Source: Nitrospira sp.
GTDB lineage: Bacteria; Nitrospirota; Nitrospiria; Nitrospirales; Nitrospiraceae
Assembly (NCBI GenBank): GCA_030123605.1
Contig: CP126123.1
Location: 2,956,001 to 3,020,000 of the forward strand
Length of the DNA: 64,000 nt
Direction: 5' to 3'
In this document: positions 7,762 to 18,032 of the stretch, piece by piece
Position numbering within the stretch: position 1 is the stretch's first letter
Layout of the letters: the number at the start of each line of letters is the position of its first letter
Made by a program: the position numbers and the translations under genes
Notes under the pieces: generated by a model
What the model was told of the DNA's origin: nothing
Seen by the model: only the letters and a program-made list of their open reading frames with translations
The model's database searches: none

Positions 7762-10700
7762 GTGGCCTTCAAGGGGGACGACTCCAAGTTTTCGCTTGCT
7801 ACGACGGTGACCTTGGCCCTCGCGGTGGCGGCGGTGGTGTTCGTCAAGGCGCCGCTGAAGAGTTCACGGCCGTCCGGCAATGGGGTCGACCTGAACGGTG
7901 CGGCCAGCGAACTGAAGGCCCATGCCAGACTCTGGGAAGATCCCTTTGCGGCGGTCCAAAAGGACCTCGAAGCCAGAAAACAGAATGGCTTGCTGCTCAC
8001 AGGGGAAGGGAAGGTAAATGTTTCCGTTGCCGGGAAGGGGTCGGCACAATCCCTGACGGGAGAGGTGAGAGTCAACTCACTGCTCAAGAGTACCCAGAAC
8101 GATGGACTGGCCGTCTTGCAAAAAAAAATCACAACAGAGGCCGCCGACCCAGGCAAACGAGTCACGGTTCTCCTCGTGATGACCAGGGGAGGGGCCTACG
8201 TGGATGACAGTGAGTGGCGCATCCGGGATCGCTACGCGGTGGAGGCAGCGCTGGAAGTCGGATGTTTCAAGCCGGAGCAAACGCAATTCTTGTCTTACTT
8301 CACGTGGCAGTTCGAAAAGAAGCCCGTCGCCACACCCTATGAATGGTACCGACGCAGCAAGGTCGCCTGTCAGGGGCTTGGTTCCAAGGCAGGGGAAGAA
8401 GGAGTCGTCGGAGCACAGGATCCACAGGTGCTCGTGCTCTGGCTGGCGTCGGAAGAGTCTGAGGAATTGATTCTGCAACGCATCGACGCGCTGCTGTCGA
8501 TGGTCCTTGAGGAAATTCGTCCGAAGGTTACGGCAAAGGTCACGGCACACCTCGTCGGCCCTCGCAGCTCCGCCGAATTTCGTGTTCTGCTCAAGGAGAT
8601 CCAGAAGCGAGGCCAAACAAGGCAGGAAGGAGGCGGCAAGAAGACGAGGCCGTTCTCCTGGCAAAGGGAGAAGGGGCGCCTGGCGCTCTATTCGCCTTGG
8701 GCCACGGCCATGCCGGGCCTCCTCGCCTATGGGTTGAAGCGATCGAAACCGGGAGAAAACGACGAATGTAACTCCTATGCCGTGTGCAATAAGCGGTTTC
8801 ACGAATTACTGGATGATGCAGGTCTCGATCTCCGGTACAGCACGGACAGCGATCGGCTGCTGTTCGAGTCCTTGTTCGAGGAACTTGATCGGAGACAGGT
8901 GGCCGTCGGGAAGGACTCGATCGTGCTCATCGGGGAATGGGACTCCTTCTACGCTCGCGCCCTCCCCCTCACGTTTAGCGCGGAGGCCTGTCATTACATT
9001 ACCGATCCAAAAGTCAGGAAGGCCTCTCCTCCATCCGAGGTTCTCATGAGCGAGTTGAAGGGAAAGTGTACAACCACGGAAGAAGGCGTGGATCGACTCA
9101 AGAATGGTGAAGTCTCACCGCAGGATCTCAACATTCAACAATACAGTTATTTGAGCGGTCTGGACGGAGAGGTGCCGGAAGATCGGGCGAGTAAACCCAG
9201 ATCCAAGAACGAAGACAAGGAAAAAGAGAAGGGGGATGGCGGCAAGGCGAAGCTTCGGGATATCGCCTCGTATGAAAAACCTGAAGGGCCCTCGCAGCTC
9301 GACTATGTCCGAAGACTGGTCGCACGAATCAAAACCGCGGAGCAGGGCAAAACGGAACAGCAAAAAAAGATGGAGCAGCATAATAAGGTCAAGGCCATCG
9401 GAATTCTCGGGACAGATCCCTATGATGCGCTTCTGATTCTTCAGGCGATGCGAGAAGAGTTTCCGACCGTCTTGTTCTTCGCGACCGATTTAGACGCCAG
9501 GTATTTCCATGAGGGCGAACAGAAGTGGGCTCGGAATCTTCTGGTCGTGTCCCACTTCGGCTTGCAGTTGGCGCCGAAACTTCAACAGGGTATCCCTCCG
9601 TTTCGTTCGAGTTATCAGACCGCTACATTCTTCGCGGTCTTGAATGCGATCGGCCACCTCTACTCCGCTACATCTCCAAACGCGCTCGGTGAGGGGGGAA
9701 GCCCTCCCTACACCTTGCGCCTCGGCAGGGAGAACGCGATCGAATATAGTGCCGAGATATCGGCTCGTCTGTTTGAGATCGGTCGACATGGTGCCGTCGA
9801 TCTCAGCGTGGATCGTCCTGACAAGGGAGCCAACAGCGTCCTTCCGTCGCGAAACGATGTCGATGCCGAAGGCACCTTGAAACTCACGGAGGCGGTCAAG
9901 GCCCTCTGGATCGTGTTTGTGGTCCTGTTCTGTCTGGCCATGTGGAGTTACGGAAGGTTTTGGAATTGGCTCATCGCAAGGGATGAGGTCGATGAGACGG
10001 CAAGGGGTTTCAAGAGATTGCTCCGATCGGCATGGATACCATTGACGGCCCTGGGCCTGTTTCTCCTGTGGTGCAAGATTCGGCACTTCAACTATGCGAA
10101 GGACGAGCCTTTCTCCTGGTCCGACGGGGTGAGCCTTTGGCCCACGGAACTGCTCCGGCTGTTCGTTGCGCTGCTCTGTCTCTATTTCATGATCAAGGCA
10201 AGGGCGGACCTTGTCGACAATACCAACGTCCTCACCGAGAAATTCTTTTCGCCGGGATTGTCCTCCGGCGTGAACAAGAAACCGTGGCGGCGACAACTCG
10301 ACGGATTCCGGCGCAACCTGGATTGGATGTTCCACGGCTCACATCAAGGGCGTCCTCGCAGGGCCGTCGAACTCTGGGCGCAATACTCTCAGGCCCATAC
10401 CTGGCCCCAACGGGTGGCAAGGATCGTTCTGTGGTGCTTCCTCTATTGGGTGACCATCTGGCCGGTGTGGATGTTCATGAATGACGGTGAGTGGCGCTTG
10501 TTCGTGCCTTGTCGGGGCGAGTTCAGCTGCGGTGTGGATTGGTATATCACCCGCATAAGCGTCGCGTTGCTCATCGTGTTAAATTTGTCCGTACTGGATG
10601 CAACCCTGCTTTGCGCCCGTTGGATTCACGAAATGCCGGCGACGACCGGACTCCACGCGATGGCGCAGATTCGCCTGGTCGGCGAGCGGACGAGGACCGT

Positions 10701-11103
10701 GAATTACCGCATCCTCTACCCCTTCGTGGCACTGTTTCTCATGATTGCGGCTCGAAGCCACTACTTTGATAAGTGGGATTTTCCTCCGGCGCTGATCATG
10801 GTCCTGACCGTCAATAGTCTGCTGGCCCTCGCCAGCGCCAGCCTGTTGTATCGGGCGGCAGTCGGGGGGAAGCGGAGGGTGCTCGCATCCATCCAAGAAC
10901 AACTCGATCGAGTCATGACGCAGGATGAGAATACCGATCCCAAACTGGCTCCAAACCCTTCGACCGAGCGCTTACGCCAGACCATCAATGAGATCGATGC
11001 CGTTCAACAGGGGGCCTTCGTACCGTTCTCCCAACAACCGGTCGTGCAGGCCACCTTGCTTGCCGTCCTTGCCTTCCTTCAATATTGGTATCTCGGTCAA
11101 TAA
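7762..11103 (+). CDS. Large orphan membrane protein, function unknown
   Basis: This 1113-residue protein has one N-terminal membrane helix (about 10-30), a long soluble part (30-710), then about eight membrane helices (near 714-736, 756-773, 796-813, 888-907, 931-951, 983-996, 1008-1027, 1094-1113). The soluble part should be outside the cytoplasm. It has two alpha/beta-looking stretches (VTVLLVMTRGGAYVDD near 134; AIGILGTDPYDALLILQAM near 546, then FFATDLDAR) separated by a Lys/Glu-rich linker (about 475-540). The second stretch suggests a type-I periplasmic-binding-like or Rossmann-like fold. I recognise no family. The GTG start has AGGGTAGG upstream. It appears monocistronic behind an ordered operator array, so a membrane sensor or stress factor is possible but unproven. 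Confidence 0.85.
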   Translation: MAFKGDDSKFSLATTVTLALAVAAVVFVKAPLKSSRPSGNGVDLNGAASELKAHARLWEDPFAAVQKDLEARKQNGLLLTGEGKVNVSVAGKGSAQSLTGEVRVNSLLKSTQNDGLAVLQKKITTEAADPGKRVTVLLVMTRGGAYVDDSEWRIRDRYAVEAALEVGCFKPEQTQFLSYFTWQFEKKPVATPYEWYRRSKVACQGLGSKAGEEGVVGAQDPQVLVLWLASEESEELILQRIDALLSMVLEEIRPKVTAKVTAHLVGPRSSAEFRVLLKEIQKRGQTRQEGGGKKTRPFSWQREKGRLALYSPWATAMPGLLAYGLKRSKPGENDECNSYAVCNKRFHELLDDAGLDLRYSTDSDRLLFESLFEELDRRQVAVGKDSIVLIGEWDSFYARALPLTFSAEACHYITDPKVRKASPPSEVLMSELKGKCTTTEEGVDRLKNGEVSPQDLNIQQYSYLSGLDGEVPEDRASKPRSKNEDKEKEKGDGGKAKLRDIASYEKPEGPSQLDYVRRLVARIKTAEQGKTEQQKKMEQHNKVKAIGILGTDPYDALLILQAMREEFPTVLFFATDLDARYFHEGEQKWARNLLVVSHFGLQLAPKLQQGIPPFRSSYQTATFFAVLNAIGHLYSATSPNALGEGGSPPYTLRLGRENAIEYSAEISARLFEIGRHGAVDLSVDRPDKGANSVLPSRNDVDAEGTLKLTEAVKALWIVFVVLFCLAMWSYGRFWNWLIARDEVDETARGFKRLLRSAWIPLTALGLFLLWCKIRHFNYAKDEPFSWSDGVSLWPTELLRLFVALLCLYFMIKARADLVDNTNVLTEKFFSPGLSSGVNKKPWRRQLDGFRRNLDWMFHGSHQGRPRRAVELWAQYSQAHTWPQRVARIVLWCFLYWVTIWPVWMFMNDGEWRLFVPCRGEFSCGVDWYITRISVALLIVLNLSVLDATLLCARWIHEMPATTGLHAMAQIRLVGERTRTVNYRILYPFVALFLMIAARSHYFDKWDFPPALIMVLTVNSLLALASASLLYRAAVGGKRRVLASIQEQLDRVMTQDENTDPKLAPNPSTERLRQTINEIDAVQQGAFVPFSQQPVVQATLLAVLAFLQYWYLGQ

Positions 11104-11234
11104 TTCCAGAAGGCTTTCACGAAACAACCTTCTCACACAGGAAGCGAGCTGAGCCCTTCCCCTCCTTCGCCCGAGAACGATACAATCACGACTTCATCAA
11201 GACCGATCATCACCAGGACAGGAGCACTCATCAC

Positions 11235-11954
11235 ATGCGCATGGATAAACTCGGCGGGCTCACGGTTCGGCTCACGGGAGGCACCGACGGCAAAGGCGGA
11301 GGCAATGGGCCACTGGTGGTACTGCTCCATGGCTTCGGTGCGCCGGGCGACGATTTGGTACCGCTCGGCGAATACCTTACTGCCTCGGCGGGCACCCGGT
11401 TTCTGTTTCCCGAAGCGCCGATCTCGATCCCGATGGGTTTCGGCGATTCGCGCGCCTGGTGGATGATCGACATGGCACGCATCCAGGCAGACCGGGCGGC
11501 AGGCAAAATCCGGGACATCTCGAACGAAATCCCCCGCGGGATGGCTGAAGCGCGGGAGCGAGTGGGTGTCTTGCTCGAAGAGATCCCTCGAAGACTCGGC
11601 GTCGATCCCAAGCACATGATCCTGGGCGGCTTCTCTCAAGGAGCCATGCTCTCCTGTGACGCCCTGTTGCACAGCACGCAGTCCTACGCAGGACTCATCC
11701 AACTCTCCGGCACCCTGGTGGCCAAACAGGAATGGGGTCCCTTGTTGGCGAAACGAAAGGGCCTGCCGATCTTTCAGAGCCACGGCACGCAGGACCCGAT
11801 CCTGGCCTACGTGATGGCGGAACGGTTGCGTGACGAATTCACCCAGGCAGGGCTCAAGATCGAGTGGCATCCGTTTCGAGGCGGCCATGAAATACCGGAG
11901 CCGGTCTTGAGACAGCTCGGCGTCTTTATCACGAATGTGTTGAGACAGGGGTGA
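11235..11954 (+). CDS. Phospholipase/carboxylesterase family alpha/beta hydrolase
   Basis: This 239-residue esterase of the YpfH/carboxylesterase type cleaves ester or thioester bonds. It has the oxyanion motif LLHGFGAPGDD, the nucleophile elbow GGFSQGAM (Ser in GFSQG), the acid in SHGTQDPILA and the base in RGGHEIP, so the triad is complete. No signal peptide is seen, so it should be cytoplasmic. The start at 11235 (or 11241) is preferred over upstream in-frame codons because homologous sequence begins here and a GGAG lies about 10 nt upstream. The next hydrolase gene overlaps it by one base. Confidence 0.88.
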   Translation: MRMDKLGGLTVRLTGGTDGKGGGNGPLVVLLHGFGAPGDDLVPLGEYLTASAGTRFLFPEAPISIPMGFGDSRAWWMIDMARIQADRAAGKIRDISNEIPRGMAEARERVGVLLEEIPRRLGVDPKHMILGGFSQGAMLSCDALLHSTQSYAGLIQLSGTLVAKQEWGPLLAKRKGLPIFQSHGTQDPILAYVMAERLRDEFTQAGLKIEWHPFRGGHEIPEPVLRQLGVFITNVLRQG

Positions 11955-12703
11955 TGCGCATGGAACCTTTTCACCTCAAGGCTGCCGACGGGAAACTGAT
12001 ACGAGGCGATCGTGTCCTGGGTCAGGAACGCCAGATCCTCTTCATCACCGGCTTCTTGTCCAACCGCTGGGGCAACAAAAGCAAGGCGCTGGCGCAATGG
12101 TGTCAGGAGAAGGGGTGGGGGTTTTGCTGTTTCGATTTTCGTGGGTGGGGTGATTCGGAGGGGACATGGGGCGACTATCGCCTGTTGCAATGGCTGGCGG
12201 ATGCCGAGGCGGTCACGAAGCAATTGGCGGCAGGTCCACCGATCACGATCGTGGGTAATTCGTTGGGGAGTTGGCTGGCCTGGCTGGTGGCGCAAGAGCA
12301 GCAGAGCGTTGAAGAATTGATTCTGATCGCCCCGGCCTTCAACATGATGGGGGTGCGGGCCGCCGAGATTCCTGCCGAACGCCGTGCACGCTGGCAGGCG
12401 ACGGGATCGATGCCCTGGGACGACGAACCCCTGCACAAAGACGCGCCGATTCCCTGGCAGTGGGTGGAGGACAGTCAGGCGCTCTGGAATCGACGACATG
12501 CCGCCCCGCGTCATGTGAAGACGACCATCTTGCACGGCCTGCAAGATGCGGTCATTTGTCCTGAAGGCAGTTGGGCCTTCGTCCAACATGTCCTGTCACA
12601 GGATCCGCAATTTCCCATCGAACTCCTGTTGAAAACCGGCGACCACCGGCTGAGCAACCCGGAGCATCTAAAAACCGTGCGCCGACTCGTTGTGAAGGAA
12701 TAA
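11954..12703 (+). CDS. Alpha/beta hydrolase (ABHD10-like)
   Basis: This 249-residue serine hydrolase has FITGFLSNRWGNKSKAL, CFDFRGWGDSEG, the nucleophile elbow IVGNSLGSWLA, the probable acid in LHGLQDAVI and the base in TGDHRLS. The pattern, with a fixed FRGWGDS block, resembles the ABHD10 depalmitoylase-like group, so a thioesterase role is possible. The gene begins at TGATG overlapping the stop of the preceding esterase, and GTG at 11951 or ATG at 11960 are alternative starts. Two hydrolases, a tiny Cys-containing protein and a HugZ-like gene follow one another on this strand and may share one transcript. Confidence 0.85.
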   Translation: MRMEPFHLKAADGKLIRGDRVLGQERQILFITGFLSNRWGNKSKALAQWCQEKGWGFCCFDFRGWGDSEGTWGDYRLLQWLADAEAVTKQLAAGPPITIVGNSLGSWLAWLVAQEQQSVEELILIAPAFNMMGVRAAEIPAERRARWQATGSMPWDDEPLHKDAPIPWQWVEDSQALWNRRHAAPRHVKTTILHGLQDAVICPEGSWAFVQHVLSQDPQFPIELLLKTGDHRLSNPEHLKTVRRLVVKE

Positions 12704-12705
12704 CC

Positions 12706-12873
12706 ATGCTTGTCTTGATCCATAAAGAATGCGGTGGTCCGGCGTTGGAAGAATCGCCGGTCGGCGAAGCCTGCGCGATCCCGGTCGACCAGTTTCCGTT
12801 CCCCTGTTTCACCTGTTTGGAAGAGATTGTCGATGAATCGGAACTGCGGCTCACTCAGGATTTGGGCATTTGA
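12706..12873 (+). CDS. Small Cys-containing protein (55 residues)
   Basis: ATG at 12706 with AAGGA about 8 nt upstream opens a 55-codon frame starting 2 bp after the hydrolase stop. The peptide starts MLVLIHKECGG and has FPCFTCLEE near residue 38; the CxxC plus the earlier Cys and the His suggest a partial zinc or metal site (three Cys and one His in reach, plus a lone Cys at about residue 23). The spacing, ribosome site and coding-like codon use argue for a real gene. I do not know the family. Confidence 0.65.
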   Translation: MLVLIHKECGGPALEESPVGEACAIPVDQFPFPCFTCLEEIVDESELRLTQDLGI

Positions 12874-12897
12874 CTCATAGAGGAAAGAGAGGGGTTC

Positions 12898-13704
12898 ATG
12901 TCATCCTCAGGCGCACATAACAGTGGATCGGATTCGGAAGGTCCTGACGTTCCCGAACCGTTCCATGCTGAAAAGGCCAGGACCTTGGTGCAGCTGCAGC
13001 AGACGGGCGGTCTTTCGACACTCTCGCGCAAGCAGCCCGGCTGGCCCTTCGGCTCGGTGATGCCCTATGGGTTGGATGATCAGGGGCAACCGAGCTTTTT
13101 GATCAGCACCATGGCGATGCATACGCAGAACCTCCTCGGTGATCCTCGCGCCAGCCTGCTCATCACGCCGCCGGAGAGTCAGCGGGACCCGCTGGGTGCG
13201 GCACGGGTGACCTTGATGGGATCAGTCACGAAGGTCCCGAAGGAGGAAGTCGTGCCGGTGCGCGAGCGGTACCTGGCCCGTCATGCGAACGCGGCCTACT
13301 GGGTCGACTTCGATGACTTCGCCTTTTTCCGTATGGCCTTGGCTGATATCTATTTTGTCGGCGGATTCGGGTCGATGGGATGGGTTGCCCCGGCCGAATA
13401 CATGGCGGCGGCCGTCGATCCATTAGCAGAGACCGCGGCGGACCTCATTCGCGAGATCAATACGACGCAACAGGAGACGCTTCTGTTGCTGGCCTGCGAA
13501 TGTGGCAAGCTGGATGCCGAGCAGGCGAGTATCACGACGATGGACCGGCTGGGATTTCATCTTCGGGTCAAAACGCCCGACCGGATGCAGGGTGGGCGAT
13601 TCGCCTTCACGGTCCCTGTTCGCAACGCAGGGGAGGCCCGCGCCGGTCTTGCCGATCTGGCCGCGAAGGCCAGGGCGGGGGCTCAGGTGCTGCACTCGCT
13701 GTAG
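12898..13704 (+). CDS. HugZ-like pyridoxamine 5'-phosphate oxidase-fold protein
   Basis: This 268-residue protein has the split-barrel FMN-binding fold (about residues 25-170: LSTLSRKQPGWPFGSVMPY, LISTMAMHTQNLLGDPRASL) and a C-terminal DUF2470-like half (about 185-265, with ITTMDRLGFHLRV). This two-domain layout is that of HugZ haem-utilisation proteins and the plant glutamyl-tRNA reductase-binding protein, so haem binding or oxidation is likely. AGAGG lies upstream of the ATG. Its stop codon directly abuts the stop of the convergent vapC, with no spacer. A decayed partial copy lies 0.9 kb downstream. Confidence 0.85.
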   Translation: MSSSGAHNSGSDSEGPDVPEPFHAEKARTLVQLQQTGGLSTLSRKQPGWPFGSVMPYGLDDQGQPSFLISTMAMHTQNLLGDPRASLLITPPESQRDPLGAARVTLMGSVTKVPKEEVVPVRERYLARHANAAYWVDFDDFAFFRMALADIYFVGGFGSMGWVAPAEYMAAAVDPLAETAADLIREINTTQQETLLLLACECGKLDAEQASITTMDRLGFHLRVKTPDRMQGGRFAFTVPVRNAGEARAGLADLAAKARAGAQVLHSL

Positions 13705-14091
13705 CTACCAGCGAGTGCGAACTGGATATTGGCTTATCAATGGGTCAGGCGTGAGCAACAGGCAATCATGTTCAATCGCTTGGCAGATCAACATGCGGTC
13801 AAAGGGGTCTCGATGTAATTGGGGAAGTTTGTGCAGATGCAATACCGCGCGCTCATGAAGCGGCAACATCGCGATCCCATGTCGCTCCCGCTGCTCAATC
13901 AGAAACTGATCGAGCGGACTCGGCAGCGACAACCTTCCAAGCCCATGCTTCACAGAAAGTTCCCAGACGGATACGACGCTCAGCAACATCTCGTTGGCTG
14001 GATCAGTAAAGAGCTCTCGCGCGGTTCCTGACAGTTCCTTCGCAGCCGAGATAATCCACAGAAAGGTACAGCTGTCGAGGAGACACTTCAC
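13705..14091 (-). CDS. vapC: VapC-type PIN-domain toxin
   Basis: This 128-residue PIN-domain protein is the likely RNase toxin of a toxin-antitoxin pair. It starts KCLLDSCTFLW with the first acidic residue Asp6, has the conserved Glu in SVVSVWELSVKHGLG near residue 44, and the later acids in HRDPFDRMLICQA and LLTPDP. The GTG start overlaps the antitoxin stop as GTGA, the usual coupling in such pairs. Its sequence is of the PIN subgroup often annotated as type II toxin paired with Phd/prevent-host-death antitoxins. It is convergent and abutting with the hugZ-like gene. Confidence 0.88.
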   Translation of the reverse strand: MKCLLDSCTFLWIISAAKELSGTARELFTDPANEMLLSVVSVWELSVKHGLGRLSLPSPLDQFLIEQRERHGIAMLPLHERAVLHLHKLPQLHRDPFDRMLICQAIEHDCLLLTPDPLISQYPVRTRW

Positions 14092-14333
14092 TCGTGTGTT
14101 CCCTCAAACGCCTGCAGGAGTGCGTCCGGCAGCGGTTCGAAGAAACTACGCGGGACGGTAAAGCGCCCTTTCGCCAGCCCAATAGGGCGAACGTGAGTGC
14201 GGGGTTCCGGCAGCGCCGTGATCTCGGCAATGGGGTGATTGCGTTTGCACAACAGAATTCGCTCGCCGGCCTTGAGCTTGGCCAAGTATTTTGAGAGATG
14301 CGTCTTGGCTTCATGAACATTAAGCTTAATCAT
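14088..14333 (-). CDS. Phd/YefM-family antitoxin
   Basis: This 81-residue protein begins MIKLNVHEAKTHLSKYLAKL and continues GERILLCKRNHPIAEI, the DNA-binding N-terminal pattern of Phd/YefM antitoxins. The C-terminal part (PRSFFEPLPDALLQAFEG) is the expected toxin-wrapping tail. It should neutralise the neighbouring PIN toxin and repress its own promoter. The ATG at 14333 is preferred to a GTG two codons earlier. The upstream sequence is locally AT-rich (around 14340-14360), consistent with a promoter. Confidence 0.87.
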   Translation of the reverse strand: MIKLNVHEAKTHLSKYLAKLKAGERILLCKRNHPIAEITALPEPRTHVRPIGLAKGRFTVPRSFFEPLPDALLQAFEGTHE

Positions 14334-14384
14334 GACCACACATTAAACTAACTTCTCAACCACGTCAAGCGACTCTCCCTCTAA

Positions 14385-14572
14385 CCCGCATGATTCATGA
14401 ACCCTTCTGCTGCAATCGCCGACTCGCTGCTACGACGGGCCTTCGGCCGGTGGGCTCGCCCCTCACACCCTCACCGTACTGCACGAGGACGCCTCGGGTC
14501 CTCAGGGCCCCGCGCGCCGGTCTCGCGACGCGGCTTAGCGATTTCGCGACGAACCGTCATGAATCATGCGGG
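14385..14572. mobile_element. Candidate MITE-like element, 188 bp with perfect 16-bp inverted ends
   Basis: CCCGCATGATTCATGA at 14385-14400 is exactly repeated in inverted orientation as TCATGAATCATGCGGG at 14557-14572. The interior is very GC-rich, non-coding and has local hairpins (for example GGGCCTTCGGCC around 14438). The right end lies exactly where sequence similar to hugZ begins, so it probably inserted into or beside a hugZ copy. No transposase is present and no target duplication is clear. Whether it is repeated elsewhere in the genome cannot be seen here. Confidence 0.5.
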
Positions 14573-14853
14573 CTAAGTCTTTCGACCCTCTCGTGCAAAC
14601 AATTGGGCTGGCCGTTCGGGTCGGTGATGCTCTACGGATTGGACGAGCAGGGGCCGCCGAGTGTTCTACTCAGTTCCATGGCGATACACATGCAGAACCT
14701 GCTCGGCGATTCGCGAGCCGGCTTGCTGATTACTCCGCTGGAAAGTCAGCGTGACGCCTGACCGGATGCAGGGTAGGCGATTCGCCTTCACTGTTCCTGT
14801 TCGCAACGCAGGGGAGGCACGCGCCGGTCTTGCCGGTGCTGCACTCCCTCTAG
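14573..14853 (+). pseudogene. Decayed, internally deleted copy of the HugZ-like gene
   Basis: Bases 14573-14755 match hugZ positions about 13008-13190 (LGWPFGSVMLYGLDEQG; SSMAIHMQNLLGDSRAGLLIT). The sequence then jumps to the copy of about 13572 (DRMQG, FAFTVPVRNAGEARAGL), with roughly 385 bp missing, and a second short deletion precedes the last codons (VLHSL-like, TAG at 14851). No start codon remains and the frame is broken. This is a duplicated gene in decay. Confidence 0.8.
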
Positions 14854-14886
14854 CTGCCGGATGCCGGTCGCTGGGTCCCGGCAGAA

Positions 14887-15606
14887 TTACTTCCCTTCGA
14901 TCGCTCGCTTGATCTCCGCGCGCAACGTCTCCGAATGTGGATTCTTGACCTCATGGCGAATCACAATGTCGGTCGGGGTGACCGGTTTGCCGTAGTAGGC
15001 GTGGCTCCACTCATCGCGAGATATCAAGGCCGCTCCTTCCAGCGAGACACCCGCGAAGAGCCCTTTCGCCCGCACGAACGATAAGAGGTCCGCACTGAGG
15101 TTGGGGGTCGTCGCGCCGGAGACGCCGGCGCCGACCGGCCCGACGGCGACCGATCCGTCCGCCCCCAGTTTGAAATTGCCCAACAGGAGCGAATCGACCC
15201 CCCGTTGCGTCAAGACGAGCAGCACGACTTCCGACAGCTGTGCCCCGAACTGAAATCCGAAACTGGCGGCCCCCATGGTGAAGAAGGCCGGCTCGCTCCA
15301 TTCCCCCGTCTGTTCGTCCCTGGCCACGAAGACACCGCTGCCGCCGGCTCCGCCGTAAAACAGCGCGGCTTTCACAAATTGCGGCACGATGAACAGACCC
15401 TTCGCATCCTTGATGTGGTCGCGGAACCAGGTCATGTTGGAATCGGCGAGAAAGTTGGAGAGGGTGATGCGGGACTGGTCCACCAGGTCCCGTTGCTCGC
15501 GGTCGTCGGCCGATGCAGCAACGGGAGTCATCCAGGCGAGCAGTGGCAGGAGCAATGCCAAGATAATGCCGCAGGATCGTCTCTGAGTTTCTGTGTGGCG
15601 AATCAT
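14887..15606 (-). CDS. SYLF-domain (Ysc84-like) lipid-binding exported protein
   Basis: This 239-residue protein has an N-terminal signal peptide ([19 protein letters not shown], cut near residue 33) and a SYLF domain over most of the rest: [74 protein letters not shown] domains bind phosphoinositides in eukaryotes; in bacteria such proteins are periplasmic and of unclear role. It is divergently transcribed from ettA with about 110 bp between them, so promoters of both must lie there. Confidence 0.88.
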   Translation of the reverse strand: MIRHTETQRRSCGIILALLLPLLAWMTPVAASADDREQRDLVDQSRITLSNFLADSNMTWFRDHIKDAKGLFIVPQFVKAALFYGGAGGSGVFVARDEQTGEWSEPAFFTMGAASFGFQFGAQLSEVVLLVLTQRGVDSLLLGNFKLGADGSVAVGPVGAGVSGATTPNLSADLLSFVRAKGLFAGVSLEGAALISRDEWSHAYYGKPVTPTDIVIRHEVKNPHSETLRAEIKRAIEGK

Positions 15607-15717
15607 GAACGGCTACGCTCCTTTGCGCGGTGCGCGGTTGTGAATCCCGCCGCGCTTTGTTATGGTCGTCGATTGCACGAACGGGCTGACGGTTCACACA
15701 CTCTACTGAGGATGGCT

Positions 15718-17400
<1,683 letters not shown>

Positions 17401-17459
17401 CTCCGAACCGACACGAGCAAGGGAAGCTCGCACTGATAGGCGAGGCCGTTGCGCTCTCG

Positions 17460-17699
17460 TTATGAGTTCCCAGCATAGCGCAGTGTCGAGAAACCGAGAT
17501 TGACGAGGCCATCGGCGACCAATTTGAGGATGACCGGATCGCCGAGCCCATACATGTTCCAACCAGAATCGCTTAAGGGCTCGCGACAAACGTGCTGGAG
17601 GTTGCCGTTGACGTCGATCACGACCGCCTCGCTGTCGCCGTCGTGGTTTTGAAAGGCGGGGACGGGGGGCGAGGCCGAGGGACTGACCAGAATGCCGGT
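17460..17699 (-). pseudogene. C-terminal remnant of a lectin/propeller-like protein
   Basis: Minus-strand codons from 17699 to a TAA at 17460 read as sensible protein: AVVIDVNGNLQHVCREP, then SDSGWNMYGLGDP, ending LGFSTLRYAGNS. The D-NG-LQH-CREP-SGWN pattern recalls blades of tectonin/fucolectin-like beta-propellers. An in-frame TGA lies directly upstream and there is no start codon, so only the tail of a gene is left. It lies downstream of, and on the same strand as, the exported-protein block that follows. Confidence 0.5.
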
Positions 17700-18032
17700 T
17701 CAGCCAAGGAATTCTTCTCGACCCTGTTGACGACACTCATCGATACAGTCGAAATGCTGCTCGTCGGCGCCTTGGTGGCGAGCAATGCGTTCATCGACGG
17801 CATGCTGGCGGTCATCGAAAACCTGATCGACACCGTGATGAGATTGCTCACCGCCGTACCTCAAACCGAAACGCCCTCCTTCCATTCGGGATATCGGCTG
17901 GAATTCACCCTGTGGTCTGGATTGAAGATCTTCCAGCGGTTCGATGGCTATTACGATTTGACATACAATAATGTCATTCGCATCACCACAGACCAAGGTG
18001 GACGACTCCCACATCTTCGGCGTGGGATTTGA
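17592..18032 (+). CDS. Hypothetical frame, possibly a gene fragment
   Basis: The frame gives up to 146 codons. The first 40 overlap the lectin-like remnant in antisense and look non-coding. The part from about 17705 (or the ATG at 17754) reads plausibly, with amphipathic hydrophobic helices (MLLVGALVASNAFIDGMLAVI) followed by LRLEFTLWSGLK-like and DGYYDLTYNNVIRITTDQGG segments. I do not recognise it. No ribosome site is evident. From here to 18271 I see nothing else coding except a small dyad, TATCCG-TT-CGGATA, near 18138. Confidence 0.3.
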   Translation: MLEVAVDVDHDRLAVAVVVLKGGDGGRGRGTDQNAGSAKEFFSTLLTTLIDTVEMLLVGALVASNAFIDGMLAVIENLIDTVMRLLTAVPQTETPSFHSGYRLEFTLWSGLKIFQRFDGYYDLTYNNVIRITTDQGGRLPHLRRGI

